A stretch of 64,000 nucleotides of DNA from Wohlfahrtiimonas larvae (GTDB lineage: Bacteria; Pseudomonadota; Gammaproteobacteria; Cardiobacteriales; Wohlfahrtiimonadaceae). The notes below the pieces were generated by a model, which saw only the letters and a program-made list of their open reading frames with translations, searched no databases and was not told where the DNA came from. Both the position numbers and the translations under genes were made by a program. Every line of letters begins with the position of its first letter. Within the stretch, counting starts at the first letter, position 1. The DNA lies in NCBI RefSeq assembly GCF_039543665.1, contig NZ_BAABKE010000001.1, forward strand, positions 372,001 to 436,000, in the 5' to 3' direction. Shown here in pieces: positions 53,978 to 63,393 of this stretch.

Positions 53978-54406
53978 CTACATTGATAGACTCTGAAGTT
54001 CTTGTTGATAATCATTAAGTTTTTTTTGTCGCTCTTGAACTTTTTCTGTTTTTTGGCGGATTTTTTTCTCTTTGCCAGAAAGTTTAGCTTGTTCTAATTC
54101 TTTCTCTGCTGAGGCTACTTTAGCTTGTTGTTTTGCAATTTTTTCATTGAGATTTTGTTTGTATATTTCATCATTTAACTCTAGATCTTCACGATAAGTC
54201 GCTTTACCGCAATGCTCTCTAACATTAATAATGGCACGTTTTAAATTTTCTGCTCGATGAACATTGCCATATTGTTCTGCATAACGTAATTGTATATTGA
54301 GATTATCCTCTTTCTTTTTACAGCCATAGTCTGTCTGTGCAAAACTAACGCTAGTGAAACTTAATAAGGTGCCCAATAATAATGTAGCGATGAAACTTTT
54401 TTTCAC
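53978..54406 (-). CDS. DUF1090 family periplasmic protein (YqjC-like)
   Basis: A 142-residue DUF1090 protein. Signal peptide residues 1-23 end SFA before QTD. Mature Cys residues are in YGCKKKEDNL and VREHCGKATY. A long charged coiled coil follows (about 85-138; KQQAKVASAEKELEQAKLSG). The function of the family is unknown. Confidence 0.9.
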   Translation of the reverse strand: MKKSFIATLLLGTLLSFTSVSFAQTDYGCKKKEDNLNIQLRYAEQYGNVHRAENLKRAIINVREHCGKATYREDLELNDEIYKQNLNEKIAKQQAKVASAEKELEQAKLSGKEKKIRQKTEKVQERQKKLNDYQQELQSLSM

Positions 54407-54499
54407 TATATATTTCCCATTAAATTTAAATAATAATTAAATTGTAACATAAAAATATAGTTTTTAATAAAACTTTACATTCTATATATTTTTTAATGT

Positions 54500-56680
54500 T
54501 TAAATAATTGTTAATTTTGCATATGCTAAAACTAATGTTTTAGAGCCTGCTTGTTTAAAGTTCACTGTTACACGTGCATGATCGCCAACGCCTTCAAAGT
54601 TAGTAATCACGCCTTCATTGAAAACAGGGTGAGAAACCAATTGCCCCAATGCAAAGCCATTCATTGATTGATCTTGAGTGGATGTAGAATTGGTGTGATT
54701 GCCTCGTGCTGTCATAGGTTTGGAGATAGCAACTTTCTGGCCTTGTGCTTTGATTAAATGTAATGGAATGTCTCGAATGAAACAAGAAGGCGAAAGGTAA
54801 ACTGTTTTACCATGAATCATGCGAGATGCTGCGGTTGTTAATGTGAGCAACTGTTTTGCACGTGTAATGCCAACGTAAGCTAGTCTGCGTTCCTCTTCTA
54901 AACGAGCAGGATCATTGATGGAGCTTTCACTTGGGAATAAACCGTCATCCATACCCACTAAATAAACATGATCAAATTCCAAACCTTTTGAGCTATGCAA
55001 AGTCATTAATTGAATTTTGTCATCATTATCAGTATCTGCATTTGCGGCTGAATCCAAGGTGATTTGGCTCAAAAATTCTGATAAATAACCATGAGAAGTT
55101 AAAGGTGGTGAATTCGGTTCATTATTGTAATCTTCCACAAATTGACGACTTGCAGAAATGAATTCATTTAAGTTTTCGATGCGATCTTCACCACGCCCCA
55201 TGGGTTCTTTTTTATAATGGGCTTCTAGCTCTACTTTTGTGATGACATCCTGAATGAATTGATCTAACGTTACATCATCTAATGCATCATATAATTCATT
55301 GATCAATAATTTGAAGTTCATCAAGGCATTATGGGAGCGCTTTGCTAAACTTTGGCTTTCTAAGATATTATTCATTGCGTCCCATAATGAAACTTCGACT
55401 TGCATAGCTTCTAATCGAATTTTTTCGATGGTTGCAGCGCCAATGCCTTTGGCAGGAGTTGTAATGGCTCGCTCAAAAGAAATATCATCATTGTGATTCA
55501 CTATTAAACGCAGGTAGCTTGTGATGTCCTTAATTTCTGCGCGATCAAAGAATCGTAAACCGCCATAAATACGATAAGGAATGTTGGCGCGCAGTAATAC
55601 CTCTTCAAAGATACGAGATTGCGCATTTGAGCGATATAAAATTGCTTGTTCTTTGCGAGCGATGCCATTGTCGGTGGCTTCTTTGATTTTGCTCACCACA
55701 AACTGTGCTTCTTCATAAGCATCCATCGCGCTGTATTGTGTGATTTGTGAATCATCACTATTGTCAGTCCATAATTTTTTGGGCAAACGTTCACTGTTTT
55801 TTTCAATCACGCTATTGGCAGCATCAAGAATGGTTGAAGTGGATCGATAGTTTTGCTCTAAACGAACCGTTGTACTGTTGGGGAAATCTTGATCAAAATT
55901 CAAAATATTTTCAACGCGCGCACCACGCCAGCCATAAATGGATTGATCATCATCGCCCACAACAAAAATCTGCTGATGTTTGCCGCTTAACATTCTCAGC
56001 CAAGCATATTGAATGCTGTTGGTATCTTGGAATTCATCCACCAAAACAAATTGAAAACGTTCTTGGTAATGTTTTAATAATGCAGGATTATCACGAAGCA
56101 TTTCTAATGTACGCAATAAAATTTCAGAGAAATCCACTAAGCTTGATTGATCGCAAATGGCTTGATATTGAGCATAAAGCTCGATCATTGTATCGTATGC
56201 GACATTATTTCTACGTTCAATGTGGCTTGCTCTACGTCCTTCATCTTTATGGCCACCAATAAAACTTTGTAATGCTTTCGGGCTGACAATTTTTTCATCA
56301 ATGCCACGTTCACGAAGTAAACGTTTACATAATCTTAATTGATCATCGCTATCCATAATTTGGAAATTTTGATCCAATTTTGCATCTGTATGATGTAAGC
56401 GCAATAATCGATGACATAAGGAATGAAATGTGCCTAACCATAAATTGCGTAAAGGGCGTTTAAGGGATGATTCCAAGCGCGTACGCATTTCTAGTGCAGC
56501 TTTATTGGTGAATGTTACCGCTAAAATACCATGAGGTGTTGTTTGTTCTGTTTCCAATAACCATGCAATGCGTGCAACTAAAACTCGAGTTTTACCAGAG
56601 CCTGCACCAGCAAGTACACGAACAGGACCTAAAGGTGCGGTAACAGCATCATATTGCGCTGCATTGAGTGTGGATAACAT
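54500..56680 (-). CDS. uvrD: DNA helicase II (UvrD)
   Basis: A 726-residue SF1 helicase of nucleotide excision and mismatch repair. Walker A AGAGSGKTRVLVARIAWL, motif II VDEFQDTN, motif III VGDDDQSIYGWRGA, motif V LMTLHSSKGLEFDHVYLVG and motif VI ERRLAYVGITRAK are present. The C-terminal region ends in a Tudor-like segment. Starts at TTG 56692, ATG 56686 and ATG 56680 are possible. 56680 has GAGA 7 bases upstream and is chosen. Confidence 0.95.
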   Translation of the reverse strand: MLSTLNAAQYDAVTAPLGPVRVLAGAGSGKTRVLVARIAWLLETEQTTPHGILAVTFTNKAALEMRTRLESSLKRPLRNLWLGTFHSLCHRLLRLHHTDAKLDQNFQIMDSDDQLRLCKRLLRERGIDEKIVSPKALQSFIGGHKDEGRRASHIERRNNVAYDTMIELYAQYQAICDQSSLVDFSEILLRTLEMLRDNPALLKHYQERFQFVLVDEFQDTNSIQYAWLRMLSGKHQQIFVVGDDDQSIYGWRGARVENILNFDQDFPNSTTVRLEQNYRSTSTILDAANSVIEKNSERLPKKLWTDNSDDSQITQYSAMDAYEEAQFVVSKIKEATDNGIARKEQAILYRSNAQSRIFEEVLLRANIPYRIYGGLRFFDRAEIKDITSYLRLIVNHNDDISFERAITTPAKGIGAATIEKIRLEAMQVEVSLWDAMNNILESQSLAKRSHNALMNFKLLINELYDALDDVTLDQFIQDVITKVELEAHYKKEPMGRGEDRIENLNEFISASRQFVEDYNNEPNSPPLTSHGYLSEFLSQITLDSAANADTDNDDKIQLMTLHSSKGLEFDHVYLVGMDDGLFPSESSINDPARLEEERRLAYVGITRAKQLLTLTTAASRMIHGKTVYLSPSCFIRDIPLHLIKAQGQKVAISKPMTARGNHTNSTSTQDQSMNGFALGQLVSHPVFNEGVITNFEGVGDHARVTVNFKQAGSKTLVLAYAKLTII

Positions 56681-56824
56681 AGACATTCTCAAAACAAATA
56701 GATAATAAAATTGTGGCTCATCATATCATGAGCCTGAGTAAAATAAAAAATCACTAGAAGAGCGCTAATTTGAGTTGTCATAAAATACTATGGAAAATTT
56801 CATTATAAAAAAATTATAGGATTA

Positions 56825-56854
56825 TTAAGAGATAATGCTTTTTTATGTTAGAAT
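56825..56854 (+). promoter_or_regulatory. ndk promoter
   Basis: TTAAGA (56825-56830), an 18-base spacer ending in TGT and TAGAAT (56849-56854) form an extended -10 type promoter about 70 bases before ndk. Confidence 0.55.
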
Positions 56855-56926
56855 TCCTCGGTTTTTATCATGAAAACATATATCAATTTATTTGTTTAGC
56901 TATCGTGAAGCTTTAAGGAGTATTTA

Positions 56927-57367
56927 ATGGCTATTGAACGTACTTTCTCTATTATCAAACCAGACGCAGTTGCAAAAAATGTAATCGGCGAAATCTACAC
57001 ACGTTTTGAAAAAGCAGGTTTCAAAATCGTTGCTGCTAAAATGGTTCATTTAACTCAAGCAGAAGCTGAAGGTTTCTACGCTGTTCATAAAGAACGCCCT
57101 TTCTTTAATGATTTAGTACAGTTCATGGTTTCTGGTCCAGTAATGATGCAAGTATTGGAAGGTGAAAACGCAATCGCTAAGCACCGTGAAATCATGGGTG
57201 CAACAAATCCTAAAGAAGCAGCACCAGGTACAATTCGTGCTGATTTTGCAGATAGCATTGATGCAAATGCTGTTCATGGTTCTGATGCTCCAGAAACAGC
57301 TGCTGTAGAAATCGAATATTTCTTTGGCGCAAATGCAGTTGCACCAGTAAAAATTTGTGATCGTTAA
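56927..57367 (+). CDS. ndk: Nucleoside diphosphate kinase
   Basis: A 146-residue Ndk that equilibrates nucleoside triphosphates. The N-terminus ERTFSIIKPDAVAKN and the active-site His in NAVHGSDAPETAAVEI are diagnostic. A strong AAGGAG precedes the ATG. It leads the run to der and is followed by rlmN, as in many gammaproteobacteria. Confidence 0.99.
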   Translation: MAIERTFSIIKPDAVAKNVIGEIYTRFEKAGFKIVAAKMVHLTQAEAEGFYAVHKERPFFNDLVQFMVSGPVMMQVLEGENAIAKHREIMGATNPKEAAPGTIRADFADSIDANAVHGSDAPETAAVEIEYFFGANAVAPVKICDR

Positions 57368-57380
57368 TTTTAAGTAAAAA

Positions 57381-58496
57381 GTGAATCAAGTCGTGAGTAA
57401 TGTAGTGGAAAAAAATTTGTATGGTTTAACTTATCAAGCAATGCTCGAACTCTGTGAAGAGATTGGCGAGAAGCCTTATCGTGCCATGCAGATTATGAAA
57501 TGGGTCTATCATAAAGGTGCTGAATCTATTGATGATATGACGGATATTTCTAAAAAAACACGTGAAAAATTAAATTCACGACTTGTTTTTGATTTGCCTA
57601 AAGTTCTATTGGATCAACCATCGAGTGATGGTACTCATAAATGGTTGATTCAGTTAGAATCAGGTAATGCGATCGAAATGGTCTTTATCCCAGAGGATGA
57701 TCGCGGGACTTTATGTGTTTCATCGCAAGTAGGTTGTGCATTAGAGTGCACGTTTTGTTCAACTGCGCGTCAAGGTTTTAATAGAAATTTAAGCACAGCA
57801 GAAATTGTTGGGCAGGTGATGCTCGCTAAAAAATTGTTGGGCGAATATGAGAATGACACTCAGCAAAGTCAAAATCGCCGTGTAACGAATGTGGTGCTCA
57901 TGGGTATGGGCGAGCCACTATTAAATTTTACAAATGTTACACAAGCGATTGATATCATGTTGAATGATTATGGTTTTGGTTTATCTAAACGCCGTGTAAC
58001 ATTGAGTACCTCTGGTGTTGTGCCTGCACTGTATCGTTTGAAAGAAGTTTCAGATGTATCATTGGCTATTTCATTGCATGCGCCGTATGATACATTGCGT
58101 GATGAAATTGTGCCCATTAATAAAAAGTATCCTATTGCAGAATTATTAGAAGCTTGTAAAGCATATATCACAGACTCGTCAGCATATCGTAAGATTACTT
58201 GGGAATATGTGATGTTGAAAGATGTGAATGATAAAGAAGAAGATGCTTTTGCTTTAGCAAAATTAATTAAAGATATTCCTGGTAAAGTGAACTTGATTCC
58301 ATTCAATCCTTTTCCAAATTCAGGTTATGAATGTTCATCGATGAATCGTATCAATCGCTTTAAAGAGATCTTACAAAGACAAGGTGTTGTTACGACCATT
58401 CGTAAAACTCGTGGTGAAGATATTGATGCGGCGTGTGGGCAATTAGCAGGCCGAGTGAAAGATAGAACTAAGCGTACAAAAACAGAAAATTCTTGA
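57381..58496 (+). CDS. rlmN: 23S rRNA A2503 / tRNA A37 methyltransferase RlmN
   Basis: A 371-residue radical-SAM enzyme that makes m2A2503 in 23S rRNA and m2A37 in tRNAs. The cluster motif is CALECTFC (about residue 118), with GMGEPLLNF and SLHAPYD. The second catalytic Cys is in AACGQLAGR near the C-terminus. The start is GTG at 57381, 13 bases after ndk; another GTG is at 57393. Confidence 0.97.
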   Translation: MNQVVSNVVEKNLYGLTYQAMLELCEEIGEKPYRAMQIMKWVYHKGAESIDDMTDISKKTREKLNSRLVFDLPKVLLDQPSSDGTHKWLIQLESGNAIEMVFIPEDDRGTLCVSSQVGCALECTFCSTARQGFNRNLSTAEIVGQVMLAKKLLGEYENDTQQSQNRRVTNVVLMGMGEPLLNFTNVTQAIDIMLNDYGFGLSKRRVTLSTSGVVPALYRLKEVSDVSLAISLHAPYDTLRDEIVPINKKYPIAELLEACKAYITDSSAYRKITWEYVMLKDVNDKEEDAFALAKLIKDIPGKVNLIPFNPFPNSGYECSSMNRINRFKEILQRQGVVTTIRKTRGEDIDAACGQLAGRVKDRTKRTKTENS

Positions 58497-58543
58497 TACA
58501 ATCACAAAGTATCGGATTAATAAAGATATAGAAGAGGTAGATT

Positions 58544-59278
58544 ATGCGGTATTTAGCAGTGTTATTGCTTTCGTCTACGTTGTTAGCATGTACAACAACT
58601 CAAGGTACAAATACTTCCATGAGGGCGTCAAATGGCGTGACTGTGGAAAGTTTACCTGAGGCAGATAAGTTAACTTATCAAATGGGTGTTGATTATATTG
58701 GTCGCGGTGAATATCAGGTGGCGAATGAAAAATTAATGTCTTTAGTAAAAAAATATCCGAATTTTTCCGAATTATATGTCATGTTGGGTCTAGGGCAAGA
58801 GCGTCAAGGTAAGAAAAGTGATGCCTTGGCTCTATATTCAAAAGCTATTTCCATTAATCCGATGGATCGTATGGCGATTAAGCATTATGCAATGTTGCAA
58901 TGTAACGCGTATGATAAGGCTGCACCTGAAAACCTAGCAAGAATTGCAGAGAATGCACCCACTGAGTTGAAAGCTGGTATGAATAGTGCAGCTGCTGCTT
59001 GTTATTTGGTGCATAAAAATGCAATTAAAGGTAATGAGTATGCTGATCGTGGAATAGCAGCAAATCCGAATTATGCTGATACTTATTATTTTAAAGCAAT
59101 TGCTGCGAATGAATTAAGACATTTTAATGATGTTTTTTCTGCACTAGATCGTTATCATGATGCTTATGGTTATGAACCAGATAGTGTATATTTGGGATTA
59201 AATGCTGCTAAAAAAGCACGCAATCAAGCTGAGATTAGTAAATATGAGCGTGTCATAGCTATGAATCAAGGCCAATAA
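58544..59278 (+). CDS. pilW: Type IV pilus lipoprotein PilW/PilF
   Basis: A 244-residue lipoprotein that acts as pilotin for PilQ secretin. The lipobox is LLAC with lipidated Cys16. About six TPR-like helical pairs follow (YIGRGEYQVANEKLMSLVKKYP and ALALYSKAISINPMDRMAIKHY regions). Its place between rlmN and rodZ is the conserved one. Pilus role is supported by pilT and the FimX-like gene. Confidence 0.92.
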   Translation: MRYLAVLLLSSTLLACTTTQGTNTSMRASNGVTVESLPEADKLTYQMGVDYIGRGEYQVANEKLMSLVKKYPNFSELYVMLGLGQERQGKKSDALALYSKAISINPMDRMAIKHYAMLQCNAYDKAAPENLARIAENAPTELKAGMNSAAAACYLVHKNAIKGNEYADRGIAANPNYADTYYFKAIAANELRHFNDVFSALDRYHDAYGYEPDSVYLGLNAAKKARNQAEISKYERVIAMNQGQ

Positions 59279-59299
59279 ATATAATAACGAAGAGCAAAT

Positions 59300-60295
59300 A
59301 TGATTAAGAGTGAATTAGCACAAAAACTGATCGAAGCTAGAGAAAGTCGTCAAATTTCATTACAAGATGCCTCTAGAGTATTATCGATTAGAGTGCAAGT
59401 ATTACAAGATTTAGAGGATGGTCGTTATGAACGATTAGGTTCTCTTTTATATGTTAAAAACTATGTTAGAAAATATGCAGATTATTTGAAAATAGATAGT
59501 CATGAGATTGATCAGTTATTACCACAATTAGAAGATCCTTTTAAAGAGGAGAAAAAGGAAAGTTTAATTCGAGCACAGTTGAATGAAGATAAACGAATGG
59601 TGCATCGTTCCTTTTTTAAATGGTATTCAGTTATTTTGATGGCTTTATTGGCTACAGGGATTGCAACATATTTTGTCTATGGTGAAAAAGTTACGGATAT
59701 TTTTAATATTCGACCTACACCTGAGAAAGTTATTAAATATATTACTAAAAGTCCTGAATCAGAGAATATAGTTTCGATTGAAAAAGATGAGGTTGGCGCC
59801 GAAGAGTTATCAGAAAAATCTATTTCTACACCATCAGTTATGATGAATGATAGTTTTGTGGATTCACAAAATGTAGAAGAAATTTCTGATTTAGATGTCA
59901 AATCTGCATTATCAAAATTTGAAGTTGAACAGATTATTCGAGAAGGTTCATTGAATCCTGATTTGACAGTGATGCAAGAAGACAGTGATCTGGTGGTTGC
60001 AGATGACAAAATAATCTTACCTGATGGGATTTCCTCTCTATCTTTAACATTAAATAATGCAGAATGTTGGGTGCAAATTCGCGATAAAGATAATAAAGTA
60101 TTAATGAATGAAATTTTACCCGCAAATGCGACTTACCATTTAGAGGGCAAAGCGCCGTTTTCATTGCATATTGGTAATGCACAGAGTATTGATAAATTAA
60201 TGTTCAATGGTGAAGTGGTGGATGAGAAAATTTATCGCCCGACAGCTAGAACTACTGTTTCAAAAATCAAATTAGAGCCTAAGGAAGAGAATTAA
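59300..60295 (+). CDS. rodZ: Cytoskeleton protein RodZ
   Basis: A 331-residue bitopic membrane protein that links MreB to the cell wall machinery. The N-terminal HTH has QDASRVLSIRVQVLQDLEDG and VKNYVRKYADYLKID, with a TM segment around residues 104-123 and a periplasmic Ser/Glu-rich linker. A C-terminal DUF4115-type beta domain starts near residue 245. ispG, normally next, is missing. hisS follows after 3 bases. Confidence 0.95.
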   Translation: MIKSELAQKLIEARESRQISLQDASRVLSIRVQVLQDLEDGRYERLGSLLYVKNYVRKYADYLKIDSHEIDQLLPQLEDPFKEEKKESLIRAQLNEDKRMVHRSFFKWYSVILMALLATGIATYFVYGEKVTDIFNIRPTPEKVIKYITKSPESENIVSIEKDEVGAEELSEKSISTPSVMMNDSFVDSQNVEEISDLDVKSALSKFEVEQIIREGSLNPDLTVMQEDSDLVVADDKIILPDGISSLSLTLNNAECWVQIRDKDNKVLMNEILPANATYHLEGKAPFSLHIGNAQSIDKLMFNGEVVDEKIYRPTARTTVSKIKLEPKEEN

Positions 60296-60298
60296 GTC

Positions 60299-61573
60299 AT
60301 GAGTCAAAAGATTCAATCTGTTAAAGGAATGCATGATGCATTGCCCGCACAAACTGCAAAATGGCAATATATTGAGGGGGTTTTTCGTCAATTATTTGCT
60401 CAATATGGTTATCGTGAAATTCGTACCCCGATTGTAGAAGAAACAAGATTGTTTACACGTTCTTTAGGGGAAGTAACAGATATTGTTGAAAAAGAGATGT
60501 ATGTTTTTTCAGATAGTGATGAAAAAACAAGTTTAGCACTTCGCCCTGAATTAACAGCAGGTATTGTGCGTTCTGGTATCCAACATGGATTGTTTTACAA
60601 TCAAGTACAAAAAGTATGGCAAATTGGTTCAGTCTTCCGTTATGACAAACCTCAACATGGTCGTTATCGTCAATTTAATCAGGCAGATATTGAGGTTTTT
60701 GGTATCGAATCACCTGATGTAGATGCTGAAATCTTGGCGATGATTAATCGTTTGTGGCAGAAGTTAGGCGTTTCCGAATATGTAACATTAGAATTAAATT
60801 CTATGGGTACAGAAGAGTGCCGTAAGCGTTATCGCGAAGTCATTGTTAAGTATTTTGAAGATAATATTGAATTATTGGATGAAGATAGTTTACGCCGCTT
60901 AAAAACCAATCCACTGCGTATTTTGGACTCAAAGAATCCAGCTATGCAAGAGTTATTAAATAGTGCGCCAAAATTATTGGATCACTTGACTGATGAATCA
61001 GCAGAGCACTTTAAAAAATTATGCGAATATTTAGATGAATTAGGCATTAAATATATTATTAATCACCGTATCGTTCGTGGTATGGATTATTATACACGCA
61101 CAGTATTTGAGTGGACAACTGATCAGTTAGGTGCACAGGCAACTGTTTGTGGTGGCGGTCGCTATGATCGTATGGTTGAAGAGTTAGGTGGACATAAAAC
61201 ACCAGCTATCGGCTTTGGTTTGGGTATGGAGCGTTTATATCTATTATGTGAAGAAGTGCGACAAATTGAAGATGTTCAGCAGCCAGACTTAATTGCAGTT
61301 TTATTAGGAAATGAAGCTAAAAAAGCAGGATTACCATTAATGGAAAAAATTCGTACAGCATATCCTGATTACTTGGTATCAACTGTATTGGGAGAATCTG
61401 GCATGAAATCTCAAATGAAGAAAGCAGATCAAAGTGGTGCACGATTTGCTATGATTTTGGGTGAAAATGAATTGGCGAACAATATTGCAATCATTAAAAA
61501 CTTAAGAGAAAGCGGCGAACAACAAGAAATTGCTTTATCTGAGTTGGTTGATTGGCTAAAAAATATTAAATAA
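60299..61573 (+). CDS. hisS: Histidyl-tRNA synthetase
   Basis: A 424-residue class II histidyl-tRNA synthetase. Motif 1 region REIRTPIVEETRLFTRSLGE, motif 2 SVFRYDKPQHGRYRQF, and histidine A/B loops LVRGMDYYTRTVFEW-like IVRGMDYYTRTVFEW and CGGGRYDRMVEELGG are clear. The anticodon-binding domain covers the last 100 residues. It begins directly after rodZ. Confidence 0.98.
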   Translation: MSQKIQSVKGMHDALPAQTAKWQYIEGVFRQLFAQYGYREIRTPIVEETRLFTRSLGEVTDIVEKEMYVFSDSDEKTSLALRPELTAGIVRSGIQHGLFYNQVQKVWQIGSVFRYDKPQHGRYRQFNQADIEVFGIESPDVDAEILAMINRLWQKLGVSEYVTLELNSMGTEECRKRYREVIVKYFEDNIELLDEDSLRRLKTNPLRILDSKNPAMQELLNSAPKLLDHLTDESAEHFKKLCEYLDELGIKYIINHRIVRGMDYYTRTVFEWTTDQLGAQATVCGGGRYDRMVEELGGHKTPAIGFGLGMERLYLLCEEVRQIEDVQQPDLIAVLLGNEAKKAGLPLMEKIRTAYPDYLVSTVLGESGMKSQMKKADQSGARFAMILGENELANNIAIIKNLRESGEQQEIALSELVDWLKNIK

Positions 61574-61585
61574 AGGTAATTTAAG

Positions 61586-62206
61586 ATGAGTTTAAACCAG
61601 TTTGAAACAGATGAACAGCGTGCAGAAGCACTCGTTGATTGGTTAAAAGCTAATGGTGTTTGGATATTTTTATCGATCGTTATTGTGATTGGTGGCATTA
61701 TTGGTTGGGACTACTATAAAGGTCATAAAAGCAATCGTTTATCAACACAAGCTACAAATTATTATATATTTGAGCAAGCTTTAGAATCTGGGAAATTGGA
61801 TGATAAGGCAATTGCAGCTGTGATGAATGATACTAAGGCTGAGGGCTTTAAAGATTTAGCAATGCTACAGAAAGCAGCATTTCAAGCAAATGATAATGAT
61901 TTAAAAGGTGCAATTGCAGATTTGCAGTCACAATTATCTGTGACAAAAGATCCAGTTATGAAAGATTTATTCCGTTATCGTTTAGCTGTTGTTTTGTATG
62001 AAAACAAAGATTATACAGCATCTATGACAGAGCTAAATCAGATAGTTACTAAGAGTTTGACAGGATTGGTCAAGTCTTTGCAAGGTGATATTTATGTCAA
62101 AGAAGGACGTATTGATAATGCTAAAGCCGTTTATATTGAAGCTTTTGATATTTTGCAATCGTCAGTGATCCAAAGAAAGATTAATCAGTTATCAACCGGC
62201 GCTTAA
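61586..62206 (+). CDS. yfgM: Sec translocon accessory protein YfgM
   Basis: A 206-residue TPR_21-type membrane protein found with SecYEG and PpiD. An acidic N-terminus (ETDEQRAEALVDWLKANG) precedes one TM at about 27-45. The rest is periplasmic TPR. The order hisS-yfgM-bamB is conserved. Confidence 0.93.
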   Translation: MSLNQFETDEQRAEALVDWLKANGVWIFLSIVIVIGGIIGWDYYKGHKSNRLSTQATNYYIFEQALESGKLDDKAIAAVMNDTKAEGFKDLAMLQKAAFQANDNDLKGAIADLQSQLSVTKDPVMKDLFRYRLAVVLYENKDYTASMTELNQIVTKSLTGLVKSLQGDIYVKEGRIDNAKAVYIEAFDILQSSVIQRKINQLSTGA

Positions 62207-62243
62207 TGCTGAGAATTCTAAGATTCGAATTGAAGGATAGAGT

Positions 62244-63389
62244 ATGAATAAGTTAAAAATTTCAGCTGTATTGGTCGCAACTTTAGCTGTTACAGGTTGT
62301 TCTGGTTTTTTTGTTGGTAAATCTAATGCGCCAACACCCACACCTATTTCAGAAACGACAGATAAAAATTTAGTAAGAACTTCTTGGTCAGCTTCGGGAT
62401 TAGGTAGCTCAGATGGTACAGGTTTGAGATTTAATGTTGCTAACAATGTTAATACCTTATTTGTTGCAAATGCTAATGGTGCAGTATCGTCTGTGGATGC
62501 AACTTCTGGTAAAAAAGGTTGGTCTGTTAAAGTTGATGAATTATATTCTGGCGTAGCAACTAATGGTAATTTAGTTTTTGTTGGGACAAAAACAGGTGAG
62601 TTGATCGCTCTATCTTCTGCAAATGGCTCAAAAGTTTGGAGCGCAAAACTGTATGGCGCACCTATAACGACACCAGTCATCTCTGGCTCTAGAGTGGTTA
62701 TTCGTACAATCAGTGGTGCAGTTGAAACTTTTGATGCTCAAACAGGCGAAAAATCATGGGCTTATATGGTGCAAGTGCCAGAAGTGAGTTTACGCGGTGG
62801 CGCTGCTCCAGTTGTTGTGGGGCAAAATTTGTTAGTACCAACTGATTTGGGATTAGTTGGTTATTTAAATGCCGAAACTGGTGCTGTTATTTGGGGACAA
62901 AAAGTGAGTAGTCCTCGTGGTGGAACAGAAATGGCTCGTTTAGCAGATATTGATGCTGAACCAGTGGTTGATAATAATGTCGCTTATATCCCTGTAGCGC
63001 GTACAGGTGTTGCGGCAGTATCTTTACAGAATGCACGTAAGCTTTGGGAAACTAAATCTGGCGTTTATTCTGGTTTAACAGTGGATGCATCTCGACTATA
63101 TGTTGCTTATGAAAATGGCAATATTGGTGCATTATCAAAACGTGATGGGAAAGCAGAATGGGAGAGCGGTGCTTTATTTGCTCGCCATTTAACGCGTCCT
63201 GTATTGATTAATGAACGCATTGTCGTGGGTGATAATGAAGGATATGTTCATGTTCTAGACAAGAGCAGTGGACAATTGCTTGGTTCAACCAAAGTAGGTA
63301 AGTCTGGCTTTATGCCCGATATCCTAGCTTTAGCTGGCAGTGCGGTTTTCCAAGATTACTCTGGAAATATTTATCGTATTAGTATCTAA
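62244..63389 (+). CDS. bamB: Outer membrane assembly lipoprotein BamB
   Basis: A 381-residue BamB, an outer-membrane lipoprotein of the BAM complex. The lipobox VTGC gives Cys19, and an eight-bladed PQQ-like propeller follows with repeated G-x-W/V motifs (KKGWSVKV, KVWSAKLYG, KSWAYMV, IWGQKVS). GAAGGA precedes the ATG. Confidence 0.97.
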   Translation: MNKLKISAVLVATLAVTGCSGFFVGKSNAPTPTPISETTDKNLVRTSWSASGLGSSDGTGLRFNVANNVNTLFVANANGAVSSVDATSGKKGWSVKVDELYSGVATNGNLVFVGTKTGELIALSSANGSKVWSAKLYGAPITTPVISGSRVVIRTISGAVETFDAQTGEKSWAYMVQVPEVSLRGGAAPVVVGQNLLVPTDLGLVGYLNAETGAVIWGQKVSSPRGGTEMARLADIDAEPVVDNNVAYIPVARTGVAAVSLQNARKLWETKSGVYSGLTVDASRLYVAYENGNIGALSKRDGKAEWESGALFARHLTRPVLINERIVVGDNEGYVHVLDKSSGQLLGSTKVGKSGFMPDILALAGSAVFQDYSGNIYRISI

Positions 63390-63393
63390 ATTT

